Source: Sunxiuqinia sp963678245 (GTDB lineage Bacteria > Bacteroidota > Bacteroidia > Bacteroidales > Prolixibacteraceae). Taken from it: a stretch of DNA of 64,000 nucleotides. Every line of letters begins with the position of its first letter. Position 1 is the first letter of the stretch. The notes beneath the pieces are model-generated. The model was not told where the DNA came from and ran no database searches. It saw nothing but the letters and a program-made list of their open reading frames with translations. Of this stretch, positions 28,938 to 38,300 are shown in pieces. The stretch spans positions 1 through 64,000 of the forward strand of contig OZ223308.1 of the NCBI GenBank assembly GCA_965140765.1, in the 5' to 3' direction. The position numbers and the translations under genes were made by a program.

Positions 28938-29615
28938 TTAGAAAACAAGGCCAAGTTTAAATACAAGTGAATTCAAGGTCGTTTTATCGTCAAATTGGTT
29001 ATTTGAAGTGACATCAATAAAACCGTTTCTATAGATGATTCCCAAAGTGATCGCATTGTTGCTTCCAAGGTCGAAATGAGAACCTATTCCCATGTTGAGA
29101 GCCAAGTTGAATAAATTAATTTCCTCATTGATGTTGTTTTTTCTCAAGGTTTCGTCATCACTTTCTCCTTTCGCTTGGATATTGACTAAACCTGAAAAAC
29201 CAAATTGTCCCCAATACGACCAGCGACGAAACTGGCTTGTGCGAAGTTTTACGGCCAGTGGGACTTCAATATATTTTAGTTTATATCGAAAGGAAGTTCC
29301 CGATTGGAAGGTTTGACCGGCAAATTGCACATCGCCGGAACTATTATAATAACGAATATTTCCTCCGGTATTATTGATTAAAATTCCGGTTGCAAAGGCA
29401 TATTTTGATTCCTCATCGAAGAAAAAATCAGCATTTACTCCATAGTCAATCCCCAAAGCTGTGCTGCCTGATTCAGTCCCCTGAGTGTCCGCCGAAAACC
29501 AATTGACAGATGGACTGGCCGAAAATGAAAGACGAGTTGATCGCTGTGAAAAAGCGATTTGACTAATGATTAGGAAACTAGCAATTAAGCAAATTATTTT
29601 TCCTGGCTGTTTCAT
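28938..29615 (-). CDS. PorT-like outer membrane beta-barrel protein
   Basis: The 225-residue protein has a signal peptide (LIASFLIISQIAFSQ) and repeated amphipathic beta strands, ending in aromatic-terminated LVFKLGLVF. Segments such as KLKYIEVPLAVKL and LNMGIGSHFDLG are typical of the outer membrane beta-barrel (porin-like/PorT) family common in Bacteroidota. PorT itself is a T9SS component, but this family contains many paralogs of unknown role, so a secretion function is not claimed. It ends 59 bp upstream of nadE on the same strand and may be co-transcribed with it. Confidence 0.8.
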   Translation of the reverse strand: MKQPGKIICLIASFLIISQIAFSQRSTRLSFSASPSVNWFSADTQGTESGSTALGIDYGVNADFFFDEESKYAFATGILINNTGGNIRYYNSSGDVQFAGQTFQSGTSFRYKLKYIEVPLAVKLRTSQFRRWSYWGQFGFSGLVNIQAKGESDDETLRKNNINEEINLFNLALNMGIGSHFDLGSNNAITLGIIYRNGFIDVTSNNQFDDKTTLNSLVFKLGLVF

Positions 29616-29853
29616 AAATTTCTATTTATTGATTATTGAAACGTACAATGTAAGCGTTTTTGTATTCGCAAATCTCGAATAATCTTTTTAAAATGGCAAT
29701 TAACAGGTTCTGATTATTGATAATTACACCTGACACACCAGGCAGCCTTCTTAAGTGACTTTTTTACTTCTCATCTCCTTGCACAATGGACACACTCTCA
29801 CAACACCATGAATATCAAACATATTGGCGCTATAAATAAAAACTAATCCCAAT

Positions 29854-30168
29854 ATGGGAGACGACTATTTCAGTCAGGAATTAAATATATGGAAACCGGT
29901 GCATCAGGAACTTATAAATAACAGAGCATGCGCTGGCTGGTCTTTGTGGGAGACCACTTAACCAACCGGAATGGACATGGAGTACAATTTCGTAACAGTT
30001 GACTATTTTAAAGACTTTCCAAAGATAGGCGCAGCTAACATGTTTGGAGCATTTGAAAAAGTTCACCCTGATAAGGACCCGATGGACTTAATAAATGCTA
30101 TTGGTGAAACCCGGCATAATGTTAAAGCGGAATTATGGAGAGCCGCTGATTCGGTCTGGAAACAATAG
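29854..30168 (+). pseudogene. Decayed gene with in-frame stop, small conserved Bacteroidota-type protein
   Basis: One frame runs from ATG at 29854 (MGDDYFSQELNIWKPVHQEL) through an in-frame TAA at 29959-29961 and continues as PTGMDMEYNFVTVDYFKDF to a TAG at 30166-30168. The two halves read as one protein: a WKPVHQE-like start, a GWSLW strand, then YNFVTVDYF and a KVHPDKD helix, recalling small exported or dimeric alpha/beta proteins of Bacteroidota. A TAA in place of a Tyr codon just before PTG is the simplest explanation. Another stop at 29833 means that any signal peptide has been lost or moved. A short gene restarting at 29971 is possible but unlikely. Confidence 0.7.
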
Positions 30169-30230
30169 AATTAAGTTGCAAAATATAACTAGCAGCAATA
30201 AAATATTTATTCAATGAATAAGTTATAAAT

Positions 30231-30259
30231 TTAACCCCGATTTAAAAGATCAGGGTTAA
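30231..30259 (+). terminator. Possible terminator hairpin upstream of gldB
   Basis: TTAACCCCGAT (30231-30241) pairs with ATCAGGGTTAA (30249-30259) with one mismatch and a 7-nt loop, followed by TTGTGTATTAT. It probably served the decayed upstream gene. It sits 22 bp before the gldB start, so it could also lie in the gldB leader. Confidence 0.5.
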
Positions 30260-30281
30260 TTGTGTATTATAATTCGGTATT

Positions 30282-31307
30282 ATGCTGAGAACAAAAGAAT
30301 TTTGTTTTAGAAATTGTTGGGTGACTGTTTTTTTTATAGCGTTTGTCTTTGTTTCATGCAATCGAAATCCGTTGAAAATTGATGTATCGGATGTAAAAGC
30401 AAACCTGACTTACAAAAATTATGAGGATGATTTGTTTGAAGCGAAAGGAAGTTTAGAAGAGGAAATACCAATGCTGCAAGAAGAATACAGCCGCTTTTTT
30501 GAGCTTTTCAACTTGCATATGATTGGTGTTGGAATGCCGGATGATGATGAGTTTTTCACTCAACTTGAGTCTTTTTTGAATGATACGATGATTGTGAACT
30601 TAAAAGAGCAAGTTGATCTACGGATCAATAAAAATGAACTGGAACAAGAATTTATTGAAGCCTTCAAGCATTATCGTTACTATTTTCCGAACAAAGTGGT
30701 TCCCGACATTTATACCTGCGTGAGTGGCTTGAACCAATCGATTGTTTTAGCTGATTCATTAATTGGCGTGAGCCTGGATAAATACCTTGGAGCCGATTTT
30801 GATTATTATCCGCGCTTAGGAATTCCAGCATATAAAATACGGAATATGCACCAGCAAAAGATTGTTTCGGATGCGATGTATTTTTGGGCCACGACGGAAT
30901 ATCCAATCAATTTAAAAGCCAGCAAGGTGATTGAAAGTATGATTTACCAAGGCTCCATGTATTATTTTGTAGAAGCTATGCAGCCTGAATTAAATGACAC
31001 TCTGAAAATCGGTTTCACCGAAAAACAGTTGGAATTTTGTCAGAATAGCGAAGCCAATATGTGGAACTATATGGCGGAAAACAATCTGCTTTTTTCAACC
31101 AATCGGATGGATATTAAAAGGTACGTGGACGATGGCCCATACGTTTCTGTTTTTTCTACCGAATCTCCGGGCCGGGTTGGAGCTTGGTTAGGCTGGCAGA
31201 TTGTACGTTCGTATATGAAAAATAATCCGGAAGTTACACTAAAGCAACTGATGGAAAACCAAGACTACCTATACATTTTGAATCAATCGGGCTATCAACC
31301 CGACTAA
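30282..31307 (+). CDS. gldB: Gliding motility lipoprotein GldB
   Basis: The 341-residue lipoprotein has the signal peptide TVFFIAFVFVSC, with lipidated Cys in the SCN context. The body matches the GldB family: a YEDDLFEAKG-like start, FFELFNLHMIGVGMPDDDEF, a YYFPNKVVPDIYTCVSGLNQS segment and the terminal GRVGAWLGWQIVRSYM block. In Flavobacterium johnsoniae GldB is required for gliding and is linked to type IX secretion; homologs also occur in non-gliders. The usual partner gldC is not seen nearby. It ends 3 bp from the convergent SDR gene. Confidence 0.9.
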   Translation: MLRTKEFCFRNCWVTVFFIAFVFVSCNRNPLKIDVSDVKANLTYKNYEDDLFEAKGSLEEEIPMLQEEYSRFFELFNLHMIGVGMPDDDEFFTQLESFLNDTMIVNLKEQVDLRINKNELEQEFIEAFKHYRYYFPNKVVPDIYTCVSGLNQSIVLADSLIGVSLDKYLGADFDYYPRLGIPAYKIRNMHQQKIVSDAMYFWATTEYPINLKASKVIESMIYQGSMYYFVEAMQPELNDTLKIGFTEKQLEFCQNSEANMWNYMAENNLLFSTNRMDIKRYVDDGPYVSVFSTESPGRVGAWLGWQIVRSYMKNNPEVTLKQLMENQDYLYILNQSGYQPD

Positions 31308-31310
31308 TTT

Positions 31311-32021
31311 TTATTGAATACCTCCTTTAGCTTCGATGATGATTTCTTTAACTCTAGTATTGGGAGCCAGTTTGAGTAAATACTCTATAGTCAGGAAAAT
31401 ATCACTTGGCTGAATCATTTCTTCTTCTGATAGCGGAGTGCCAGCCAGTTTGGCCATTTCGGTTGCAACATAGCTTGGGCAAATAGCTGTTACAGAAATG
31501 CCATATTCAGCCAACTCCCGATAAAGTGATTCGTTTAAACCAACCAAGCCAAATTTAGAAGCCGAATAAGCTCCGCTGTTGGCAAAACCAATTTTCCCTG
31601 CTCGCGACGCAATATTAAAAATGGCACCTGATTGTTGTTCCTTCATCACCGGAACGAAAGCTTGTAGCAGCTTAAAGTTCGCAGTTATATTTAATTCCAA
31701 CTGTTGTCGAAATTCGCTAACGTCCACTTGGAGGTTTCCTCCAATAAACATGCCTGCATTGTTTACCAATACATCAATGCGGCCATAGTGTTTCTTTATT
31801 TTTTGAATGCACTCTTCCAGCTCATTTTGTTTTGTCAAGTCAACAGCAAATAAACTCGATCTTCCACCATTTTCCTGAATTTCTTCAGCAAGCTCTTCAA
31901 GCTGCTGTTGGGTGCGGGAAATCAGCAGGCAATGGTAGCCCATTCCTGCAAGTCCAATGGCGCAAGCTTTTCCAATACCCCGACTAGCGCCTGTAATGAT
32001 TGCTATTTTTGCAGTATTCAT
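31311..32021 (-). CDS. Short-chain dehydrogenase/reductase (FabG-like)
   Basis: The 236-residue classical SDR has the cofactor motif TGASRGIG near the N-terminus and an R in LLISRT that suggests NADP preference. The NNAG motif (VNNAGMF) and the catalytic YSASK with an upstream Ser (NIASRAGK) are also present. The family reduces or oxidises carbonyl/hydroxyl groups. A 3-oxoacyl-ACP reductase role is possible, but the protein is not next to fatty acid genes and the substrate cannot be told from sequence. It converges with gldB, with only 3 bp between stops. Confidence 0.9.
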   Translation of the reverse strand: MNTAKIAIITGASRGIGKACAIGLAGMGYHCLLISRTQQQLEELAEEIQENGGRSSLFAVDLTKQNELEECIQKIKKHYGRIDVLVNNAGMFIGGNLQVDVSEFRQQLELNITANFKLLQAFVPVMKEQQSGAIFNIASRAGKIGFANSGAYSASKFGLVGLNESLYRELAEYGISVTAICPSYVATEMAKLAGTPLSEEEMIQPSDIFLTIEYLLKLAPNTRVKEIIIEAKGGIQ

Positions 32022-32157
32022 AATTGCAGTTTTTCTATGTTTCTTCCGAAGTTAACAAAAACGATGGAAGGCTCAGTCAACTTTAAGTAGAAAATCGCTA
32101 CCATGGATATTCTTGATTTGAACTCCTTCCTGTTAAAAACGCAAATTAAAGAACGTC

Positions 32158-32190
32158 AAAAAAGCCGACCGTATTTTGGTTAGCTTTTTT
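32158..32190 (-). terminator. Probable terminator of the mscS-like gene
   Basis: AAAAAAGCCGACC and GGTTAGCTTTTTT form a 13-bp stem with one mismatch and one G-T pair, and a 7-nt loop. On the minus strand, which follows the MscS gene, it ends in a T run; it could work in either direction. Confidence 0.6.
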
Positions 32191-32226
32191 CACTTACTAC
32201 TAAATAGCTTGAATCGTTATCTTTTC

Positions 32227-33171
32227 TTAATCTGCTGATTTTGATTTCGCTTCTGCCTCTGCTTTTTCCATTGTCAACTTGAGTGGATCAATTTCTTCGC
32301 CCCAGTATATTGTACGGTGCGGGAATGGGATTTCAATTCGGTGTTCATCGAACGCTTCTTTCAGTCGTTTCCGATATTCGCGACCGACATTCCATTGCTG
32401 AATGGGTTTGGTTTTAATCCGGCCTTTTACCACCAAGGCACTGTCGCCAAAGCTATCCAGTCCAAAAATTTCCATCGGTTCCAAAATCATCGATTTGAAT
32501 TTTGAATCAGCGCGCAAGTCTTCCGAAACATCCTTCATAATTTTCATCACCTTGTTGAGGTCTTCTTTGTAAGCAACACCAATATCGAACACCATAGCCG
32601 ACCAACCTTTGGTCATATTGGAAACCGAATTAATTTTTCCATTCTGAAAGATGTGAACGACTCCCGACAAATCGCGCAAGGTTATGGTTCGAAGTTCAAT
32701 TTTTTCAACAAGTCCGCCGGTTCCATTAATAATTGCGACATCGCCAGTTCTTATCTGATTTTCAAGTAAAATGAAGAATCCGGTGATAAAATCGCGCACC
32801 AGTTCCTGTGCACCAAAACCAATTGCCAATCCAATAATTCCGGCACCTGCCAAAATTGGGGCAATGTCAATGTTTATTTTCTTCAGAAAGATCATAATGA
32901 AGATGACCCAAATCAATACCGCAACCCCCTTTTTGACAATCCCCATTAAGGTGTTGAGCCGTTTCTCTACTTCAAGATTGGGTTCGTCAGTCTGATTGAC
33001 CATCCGCTTGATCAATAACTTCTTGGTTTTATTGATCATAAACGATGCCGCTCGTAAAGCGACTAATAATAAAATAACCAAAATGATGATCGCAGGCAAT
33101 TGCGAAACGATCCAGTTAACTAAGTTCTCGGACAGCACGGTCCAAAAATCATTGGTGAAAATTTTCTCCAT
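32227..33171 (-). CDS. MscS-family mechanosensitive ion channel
   Basis: This inner membrane channel opens under membrane tension to release solutes after osmotic downshock. It has about 315 residues and three membrane segments: 16-38 (LPAIIILVILLLVALRAA), 70-95, and the pore helix with the Gly/Ala-rich GAGIIGLAIGFGAQELVRDFITGFFILLENQ. The downstream beta domain (VGDVAIINGTGGLVEKIELRTITLRD-like region) and a C-terminal alpha/beta vestibule domain complete a YbdG/MscS-type protein. ATG at 33171 is preferred over a TTG three codons upstream. The acidic and Lys-rich tail (KAEAEAKSKSAD) is ordinary. Confidence 0.93.
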   Translation of the reverse strand: MEKIFTNDFWTVLSENLVNWIVSQLPAIIILVILLLVALRAASFMINKTKKLLIKRMVNQTDEPNLEVEKRLNTLMGIVKKGVAVLIWVIFIMIFLKKINIDIAPILAGAGIIGLAIGFGAQELVRDFITGFFILLENQIRTGDVAIINGTGGLVEKIELRTITLRDLSGVVHIFQNGKINSVSNMTKGWSAMVFDIGVAYKEDLNKVMKIMKDVSEDLRADSKFKSMILEPMEIFGLDSFGDSALVVKGRIKTKPIQQWNVGREYRKRLKEAFDEHRIEIPFPHRTIYWGEEIDPLKLTMEKAEAEAKSKSAD

Positions 33172-33217
33172 AGTCTTCAATTTTTTGTGAGTGGTCTATT
33201 TTCTGAAAGATACACAT

Positions 33218-33247
33218 AAAAAAGGTTGCCCTTTTTAGAACAACCTT
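33218..33247 (-). terminator. Rho-independent terminator of the TonB-domain gene
   Basis: On the minus strand AAGGTTG pairs with CAACCTT (33241-33247 with 33222-33228) and is followed by a T run, placed just after the stop of the TonB-domain gene. Confidence 0.65.
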
Positions 33248-33260
33248 CTGTTTCTAATTT

Positions 33261-33953
33261 TTATCGGATCAATGCAGGTAAAGCTGGATTTTTCTTAAAA
33301 TCAAACGTTACCGGAGCAACAACCCATGAATCAATAATTTCGCCATCGGCAATTGCAGGCTCCCATTCTACATCAACTTTTTCTACTGCTTCAATGGCTG
33401 CCTGTTCAAGCTTATCAACTCGCTGTTCATAAGGCGAATCAATTGCATGATCTGCTGTTACAAAATTAACGTCACCATCTCTTTCTACAATAAATTTCAC
33501 ATAAACGGTACCTTCTACACCGTAATCTTCAGCATTGTCAGGATATTGTAAGTTCTTTTGAATTCGTTCTCTGAATTCGTCATACCCAACTTTAGGTTCA
33601 GCTTCTCGCTCAGGAGCATAATAAATCCCCACACGATTGCAGTAATTTCTCATGTCATCTTTGGCACTTCGAACGCTGTAAATTAATGCTGAAACCTCTT
33701 TCTCATCTGCCGGATTATTAATTCCTGTAACCATAACTTTGTCTAAATGACCATCGTGATATACGTACTCATGTGCAAATTCCGGATAATCAGCGATAAT
33801 TTCGTATACCCCAACTAAGTCGGCCTCAATCTTATCTTGCATCATTTCCAGCTTATCATATTTCATATTCTTTTCCTGAGCCGTTACGGTAAAAGCCCCT
33901 GCTATTAAAAATCCAATAATTGTCGTGTAAATTTTCATTCTTTTGTTTTTCAT
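33261..33953 (-). CDS. Secreted protein with TonB C-terminal domain
   Basis: The 230-residue protein has a signal peptide (TTIIGFLIAGAFTVTAQ). Its C-terminal region (from about residue 130) fits the TonB C-terminal fold: FRERIQKNLQYPDNAEDYG, then VEGTVYVKFIVERDGDV and VEWEPAIADGEIIDSWVVAPVTF. There is no membrane anchor or proline-rich spacer as in true TonB, so it is a periplasmic TonB-like protein common in Bacteroidota rather than an energy transducer. Its partner and role are unknown. It is followed by a hairpin terminator and lies upstream of the MscS gene on the same strand. Confidence 0.8.
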   Translation of the reverse strand: MKNKRMKIYTTIIGFLIAGAFTVTAQEKNMKYDKLEMMQDKIEADLVGVYEIIADYPEFAHEYVYHDGHLDKVMVTGINNPADEKEVSALIYSVRSAKDDMRNYCNRVGIYYAPEREAEPKVGYDEFRERIQKNLQYPDNAEDYGVEGTVYVKFIVERDGDVNFVTADHAIDSPYEQRVDKLEQAAIEAVEKVDVEWEPAIADGEIIDSWVVAPVTFDFKKNPALPALIR

Positions 33954-34424
33954 AAATATATTCTGTTCCTTTCTTTATCGTTCAACTCAAAAAAACACTT
34001 GCCTATTTTTTATCTGCAAGCTGACATAGAAAAAACAAGCATGTCATTTATTAAAGACTTGAATATCATGCCATAGTCTGATCTTAGTATAAACAATCGC
34101 GGGAAATCCTTTTGTTGTGGAGGAATAGAAAATTTTTCTCCTTGACCACCGGAATAGAGGTGCATGTAGAATAATTTCGAAATTTGTGGAATTAGTTTCA
34201 CAAAGGCACATTCGAAAGAGCGATTTGTAGATACATGAATGCCGTTTAGTCGATGATCCACTCATTTTCATCTAATAAATGAGGGAATTCAATTTTCTTT
34301 ACTGAGATTCGTTTTTATCTTTTTAGCAGGAAACTGTAACCTTTTTTATGTCGAAAAATCTAAAGGGGGTTAAACGTTTACCCAAAAGCATAGTCTACAA
34401 ATTATACTTTTAAAAAAAACAACT
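33954..34424. other. Intergenic region upstream of the ABC/RND operon
   Basis: The region must hold the promoter of the downstream seven-gene operon and that of the TonB-domain gene. Two overlapping minus-strand frames of 75-83 codons (34010-34271) resemble nothing and use different frames of the same DNA, so I do not call them. No regulator gene and no clear TAnnTTTG element was found near 34425. Confidence 0.4.
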
Positions 34425-35318
34425 GTGAAAATTTCGATTGACCAATTAAGCAAGATTTACCCAAATGGTAATCGTGCTCTCAACAATATTCAGCTTGAAA
34501 TTGAGAATGGTATGTTTGGTTTACTGGGTCCTAACGGAGCCGGAAAATCCAGTTTGATGCGCATTTTGGTTACTTTAATGACCCCCAGTGAAGGGAAAGT
34601 AACTATTAATGAATATGATTTGGTTAAAAATCGAAAAGAGATTCGTAAAATGCTGGGATACCTACCACAGGATTTTCGATTTTTCTCACAACTAAAAACG
34701 TACGAATTCCTCGATTATGCCGCTCGCTTAGCCGGAATAAAAAAAAGCAAGCTTCGGGCTGATGCAGTGGATAAAATGCTAGAGGAAGTTGGCCTTTTTG
34801 AAGCACGAGATCGGCAAGCGAATCGGCTTTCGGGAGGAATGAAGCGTCGATTAGGCATTGCGCAGGCATTGATTAATAACCCGCAAATTATTGTTGTTGA
34901 TGAACCCACCACTGGTCTGGATCCGGAAGAACGAATCCGGTTCCGAAATTTACTTTCGAGCATTTCAACTAATGATGTCATCATCATCCTTTCGACTCAT
35001 ATTGTTGGCGATATTTCAAGCACGTGTAAAAACATGGCTTTGTTGAACCAAGGGGAATTAGCCTACAGCGGTTCGCCCGACGATTTGGTTGCACAGACCG
35101 AAGGGAAAGTCTGGTTGATAAAAGCAACGGAGTCGGAATATCAGGAAATCAATGAAAAATACCCGGTGATATCGAATGTCCCTACAAGCGAAGGATGGGA
35201 GATTCAGGTGGTCGCCCACGAAATAAACGGCTACGACGGACACAACATTGAACCCAACTTAGAGCATGCCTATGTGTATTTTATGGAAAGCCGCCTGAAC
35301 CAATGGACTGCCGTTTAA
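34425..35318 (+). CDS. ABC transporter ATP-binding protein
   Basis: The 297-residue nucleotide-binding subunit begins at a GTG. The A-loop strand is KISIDQLSKIYPNG, Walker A is GPNGAGKSS (35-43), the Q-loop region is LGYLPQDFRFF, the signature is RLSGGMKRRLGIAQ, Walker B is IIVVDEPTTGLD, and the switch is LSTHIVGDISS. It is closely similar in sequence style to the ATPase domain fused to the RND pump 14 kb downstream (shared MFGLLGPNGAGKS, ERIRFRNLL and DISSxC), so the two look like paralogs. Its gene ends 17 bp before the large permease, its probable partner. It is the first gene of the operon; transported substrate unknown. Confidence 0.93.
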   Translation: MKISIDQLSKIYPNGNRALNNIQLEIENGMFGLLGPNGAGKSSLMRILVTLMTPSEGKVTINEYDLVKNRKEIRKMLGYLPQDFRFFSQLKTYEFLDYAARLAGIKKSKLRADAVDKMLEEVGLFEARDRQANRLSGGMKRRLGIAQALINNPQIIVVDEPTTGLDPEERIRFRNLLSSISTNDVIIILSTHIVGDISSTCKNMALLNQGELAYSGSPDDLVAQTEGKVWLIKATESEYQEINEKYPVISNVPTSEGWEIQVVAHEINGYDGHNIEPNLEHAYVYFMESRLNQWTAV

Positions 35319-35335
35319 TCACTAATGACTAACTT

Positions 35336-38300
35336 ATGATATCAATTCACAATATACGATCAATTGCCCGTTACGAAACGAAGACACTGCTTCGAAGCTG
35401 GTTCTTCCGTATTTTTGCTATTCTCGCAATACTTTTCATTACATTCTTCAACTTTGGCGTATTGATCGAATCGAACGGTGGAGCTGGTGAATGGAGCATA
35501 AAAGGGTTACCGTCAGTTATTCCCTACGTAAACCTGTTGTTTCTAAATGTCGTGCAGGCCGTTATTGCCATCTTTCTGGCTTCTGACTTTCTGAAGCGTG
35601 ATAAAAAGTTGGATACGACAGAGGTAATTTACATGCGTGCAATGACCAACGGCGAATATGTGATTGGAAAAACGCTGGGAAACCTGGTCGTGTTTATTGT
35701 GTTGAACCTGATTATTTTAGCAATTGCATTGCTTTTCAACCTGATTACGACAAATACCGGGGTTAACGGAATGGCGTATTTGTATTACTTTCTGGTGATT
35801 AGTATTCCCACACTGGTATTTATTATGGGGCTCTCGTTTCTGATCATGTCCTTGATTCGCAACCAAGCAGTGACTTTTGTTGTTTTGTTAGGCTATGTCG
35901 CAATCTCTTTGTTTTACCTTCAGGATAAGTTTTATTACCTGTTCGACTACATGGCATTCAACATCCCATTAACTTTTTCTGATTTTGTTGGATTTGGGAA
36001 TCTCACAGCCATTCTGGTTCATCGGGGAATGTATTTTAGCTTTGGCGTCGCTTTTATCTTTTATACCATCCTGCTTTTAAAACGGTTGTCCCATTCCGAA
36101 GTTATGCGGATTTTCTCGTTTGGTTTTGGAACATTGGCTCTGGCGGGAGGCATTCTCCTTGGCAGCGTCCATGTTGGGTCATTTACAAAAGATCAGGGTT
36201 TGCGGGAAGAAATGATTTCCTTGAATGATGAGTATCTGGATTTAAAACAATTATCAATTTCTTCGTACAATATTCAATTGGAACATACCGGGCAAACAAT
36301 TACCTGCACAACGAAACTGAAAGCCGTTAATGAGGCCAATGAAGTAAATTCAAAAGTACTTTTTAGCCTGAATCCGGGATTGGAGTTGAAGCAAATTACA
36401 ATTGGAGGTAAGAATCAAGCTTTTGAGCGTAATTTGAGTTTGGTTGAACTTAAAGATTTTCAGGTTGCTCCAGGCGAAAAGCTTGAGCTGATTTTTACCT
36501 ATCAGGGTAAAATTAACGAAGCAGCCTGTTTTCTAGATATTGACGATGAAACCAGACAACAGGCTTATCGAAACATGATGTATCAGATTGATAAGCGGTA
36601 TGCTTTTATCACTCCGAACTATGTTTTGTTGACCCGGGAAGCCAACTGGTATCCAATTCCCGGAGTTGGTTTTGGTAAAGAAAACAAGCAATGGGTTGCC
36701 CGACAGTTTAGCGATTATCGATTAGAAGTGACCACCCATAACGGACTAACAGCTATTTCACAAGGAGTTGTCGAGGAAGATAAACACAAATTTGTGTTTA
36801 CCAATTCTCACGCGCAGTCACAAATTTCAATAGCTATCGGTAATTATGAAAAAATCAATCAGGAAATTGATGGACTCGATTTCAATATCTACTATCGCAA
36901 AGGGCACGATTATTTTTCTGATTTTTTTGAGGAAATAAAGGACACCATTCCGAGTGTTATTACAGAAGTCCTTCAGGATTTTGAGCGTGATGTCGATTTG
37001 TACTATCCGTTTGAGCGATTGTCGCTGGTTGAAGTCCCTATTCAATTTTACTCCTATGAGCGGGTTTTAACCGGTACTCGTGAGCAGATTCAACCGGAAA
37101 TGATTTTATTTCCTGAAAAGGGGTTGCTTGTGAGCGAAGCTGATTTTAACGGACGGATGAATCAGCGTCGTCGCTGGGGACGCGGCAATGATGAAAACCT
37201 AACGCCTCAGGAGAAAAAGATACGCATATTGCAAAACTTCCTGGCCACTTTTACCCAAGAACAAGGAAGACCCGACATCAACCGTTCACAGGGAGAATTT
37301 GAAATTGAAGAGACCGATAATGCGCTGTATGCCTTTCCTCTATTTTACAACTATGCTTTTTACATCAGCTCGGAACGATGGCCGGTTACCGATCGTGTTT
37401 TTGAGGCCTACAAAAAGCAGGCAAGCAATAATCCTCGCATGGGCTGGATGCGCGACCTGCAAGGCATGTCGGAAGATGAACAGGGAAACCTCGCTTTGTT
37501 ATCGCAAAGTTTTGAAGAGATTTTAAATAATCCGGAGCAGAAACTAATTGTCGACAATGTCATTCAACTAAAGGGCAAGGCACTGTTTTCAATTATCAAA
37601 ACCAAAGCTAAGGAAGAAGCTTTTGAAGATTTTCTATACAGCTACCTCAATCAGGTTAAATTTTCGGCTTCGACCATTGATGAATTTAATGATGCTATTC
37701 AGAATGAATTTGGAATTGACCTGATTCCATATATGGAAGATTGGTTTAGCAGCACAAAATTACCGGCTTTTTTGATTGGACATGTTGATGCAGTCAATGT
37801 GCTGGATGGAGATCAGCTCAAAACAATGGTGAAATTTAAAGTGAGCAATACGGAGGACGTGGAAGGAATTATTTCTGCAGATTTTCGATTAGGAGGAGGT
37901 GGCCGTTTTGGCGGAAGGGGAGGATCTCCTGAAACCATCAGTAAATTGATTCACCTGGATGGGAATCAAACCAAGCAGGTTAGTTACTTACTAAGTGGAA
38001 CTCCACGTGGACTGAGCATCAACACACTGACATCTAAAAATATTCCTTCAGAAATACGACTTCAGTTAGATAATATTGAAGAGGATAAAAAGGCTGTGCC
38101 TTACGAAGGCATTGCCGAAGTTGATGTACCTGTTCGAATTGCTGAAGACAACGAGATCATTTTGGACAACGAAGATCCCGGGTTTGAAGTGAAAGGCGAA
38201 GCCGAAACCAGCCTACTGCGCCGTCTGTTAATTCAGGAAACAGAAAGCACGACCAAGTATGAAGGCTTCTCTGGTTGGCGACCACCGCGTACCTGGACAT

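Noticed and set aside
29971..30168. A separate 65-residue gene starting MDMEYNF
   Set aside because: The upstream half in the same frame fits the same protein, so a broken gene is more likely than a new start.
34010..34271. Two overlapping minus-strand frames upstream of the ABC operon
   Set aside because: They use different frames of the same DNA, resemble no protein, and have no clear start region or neighbour link.
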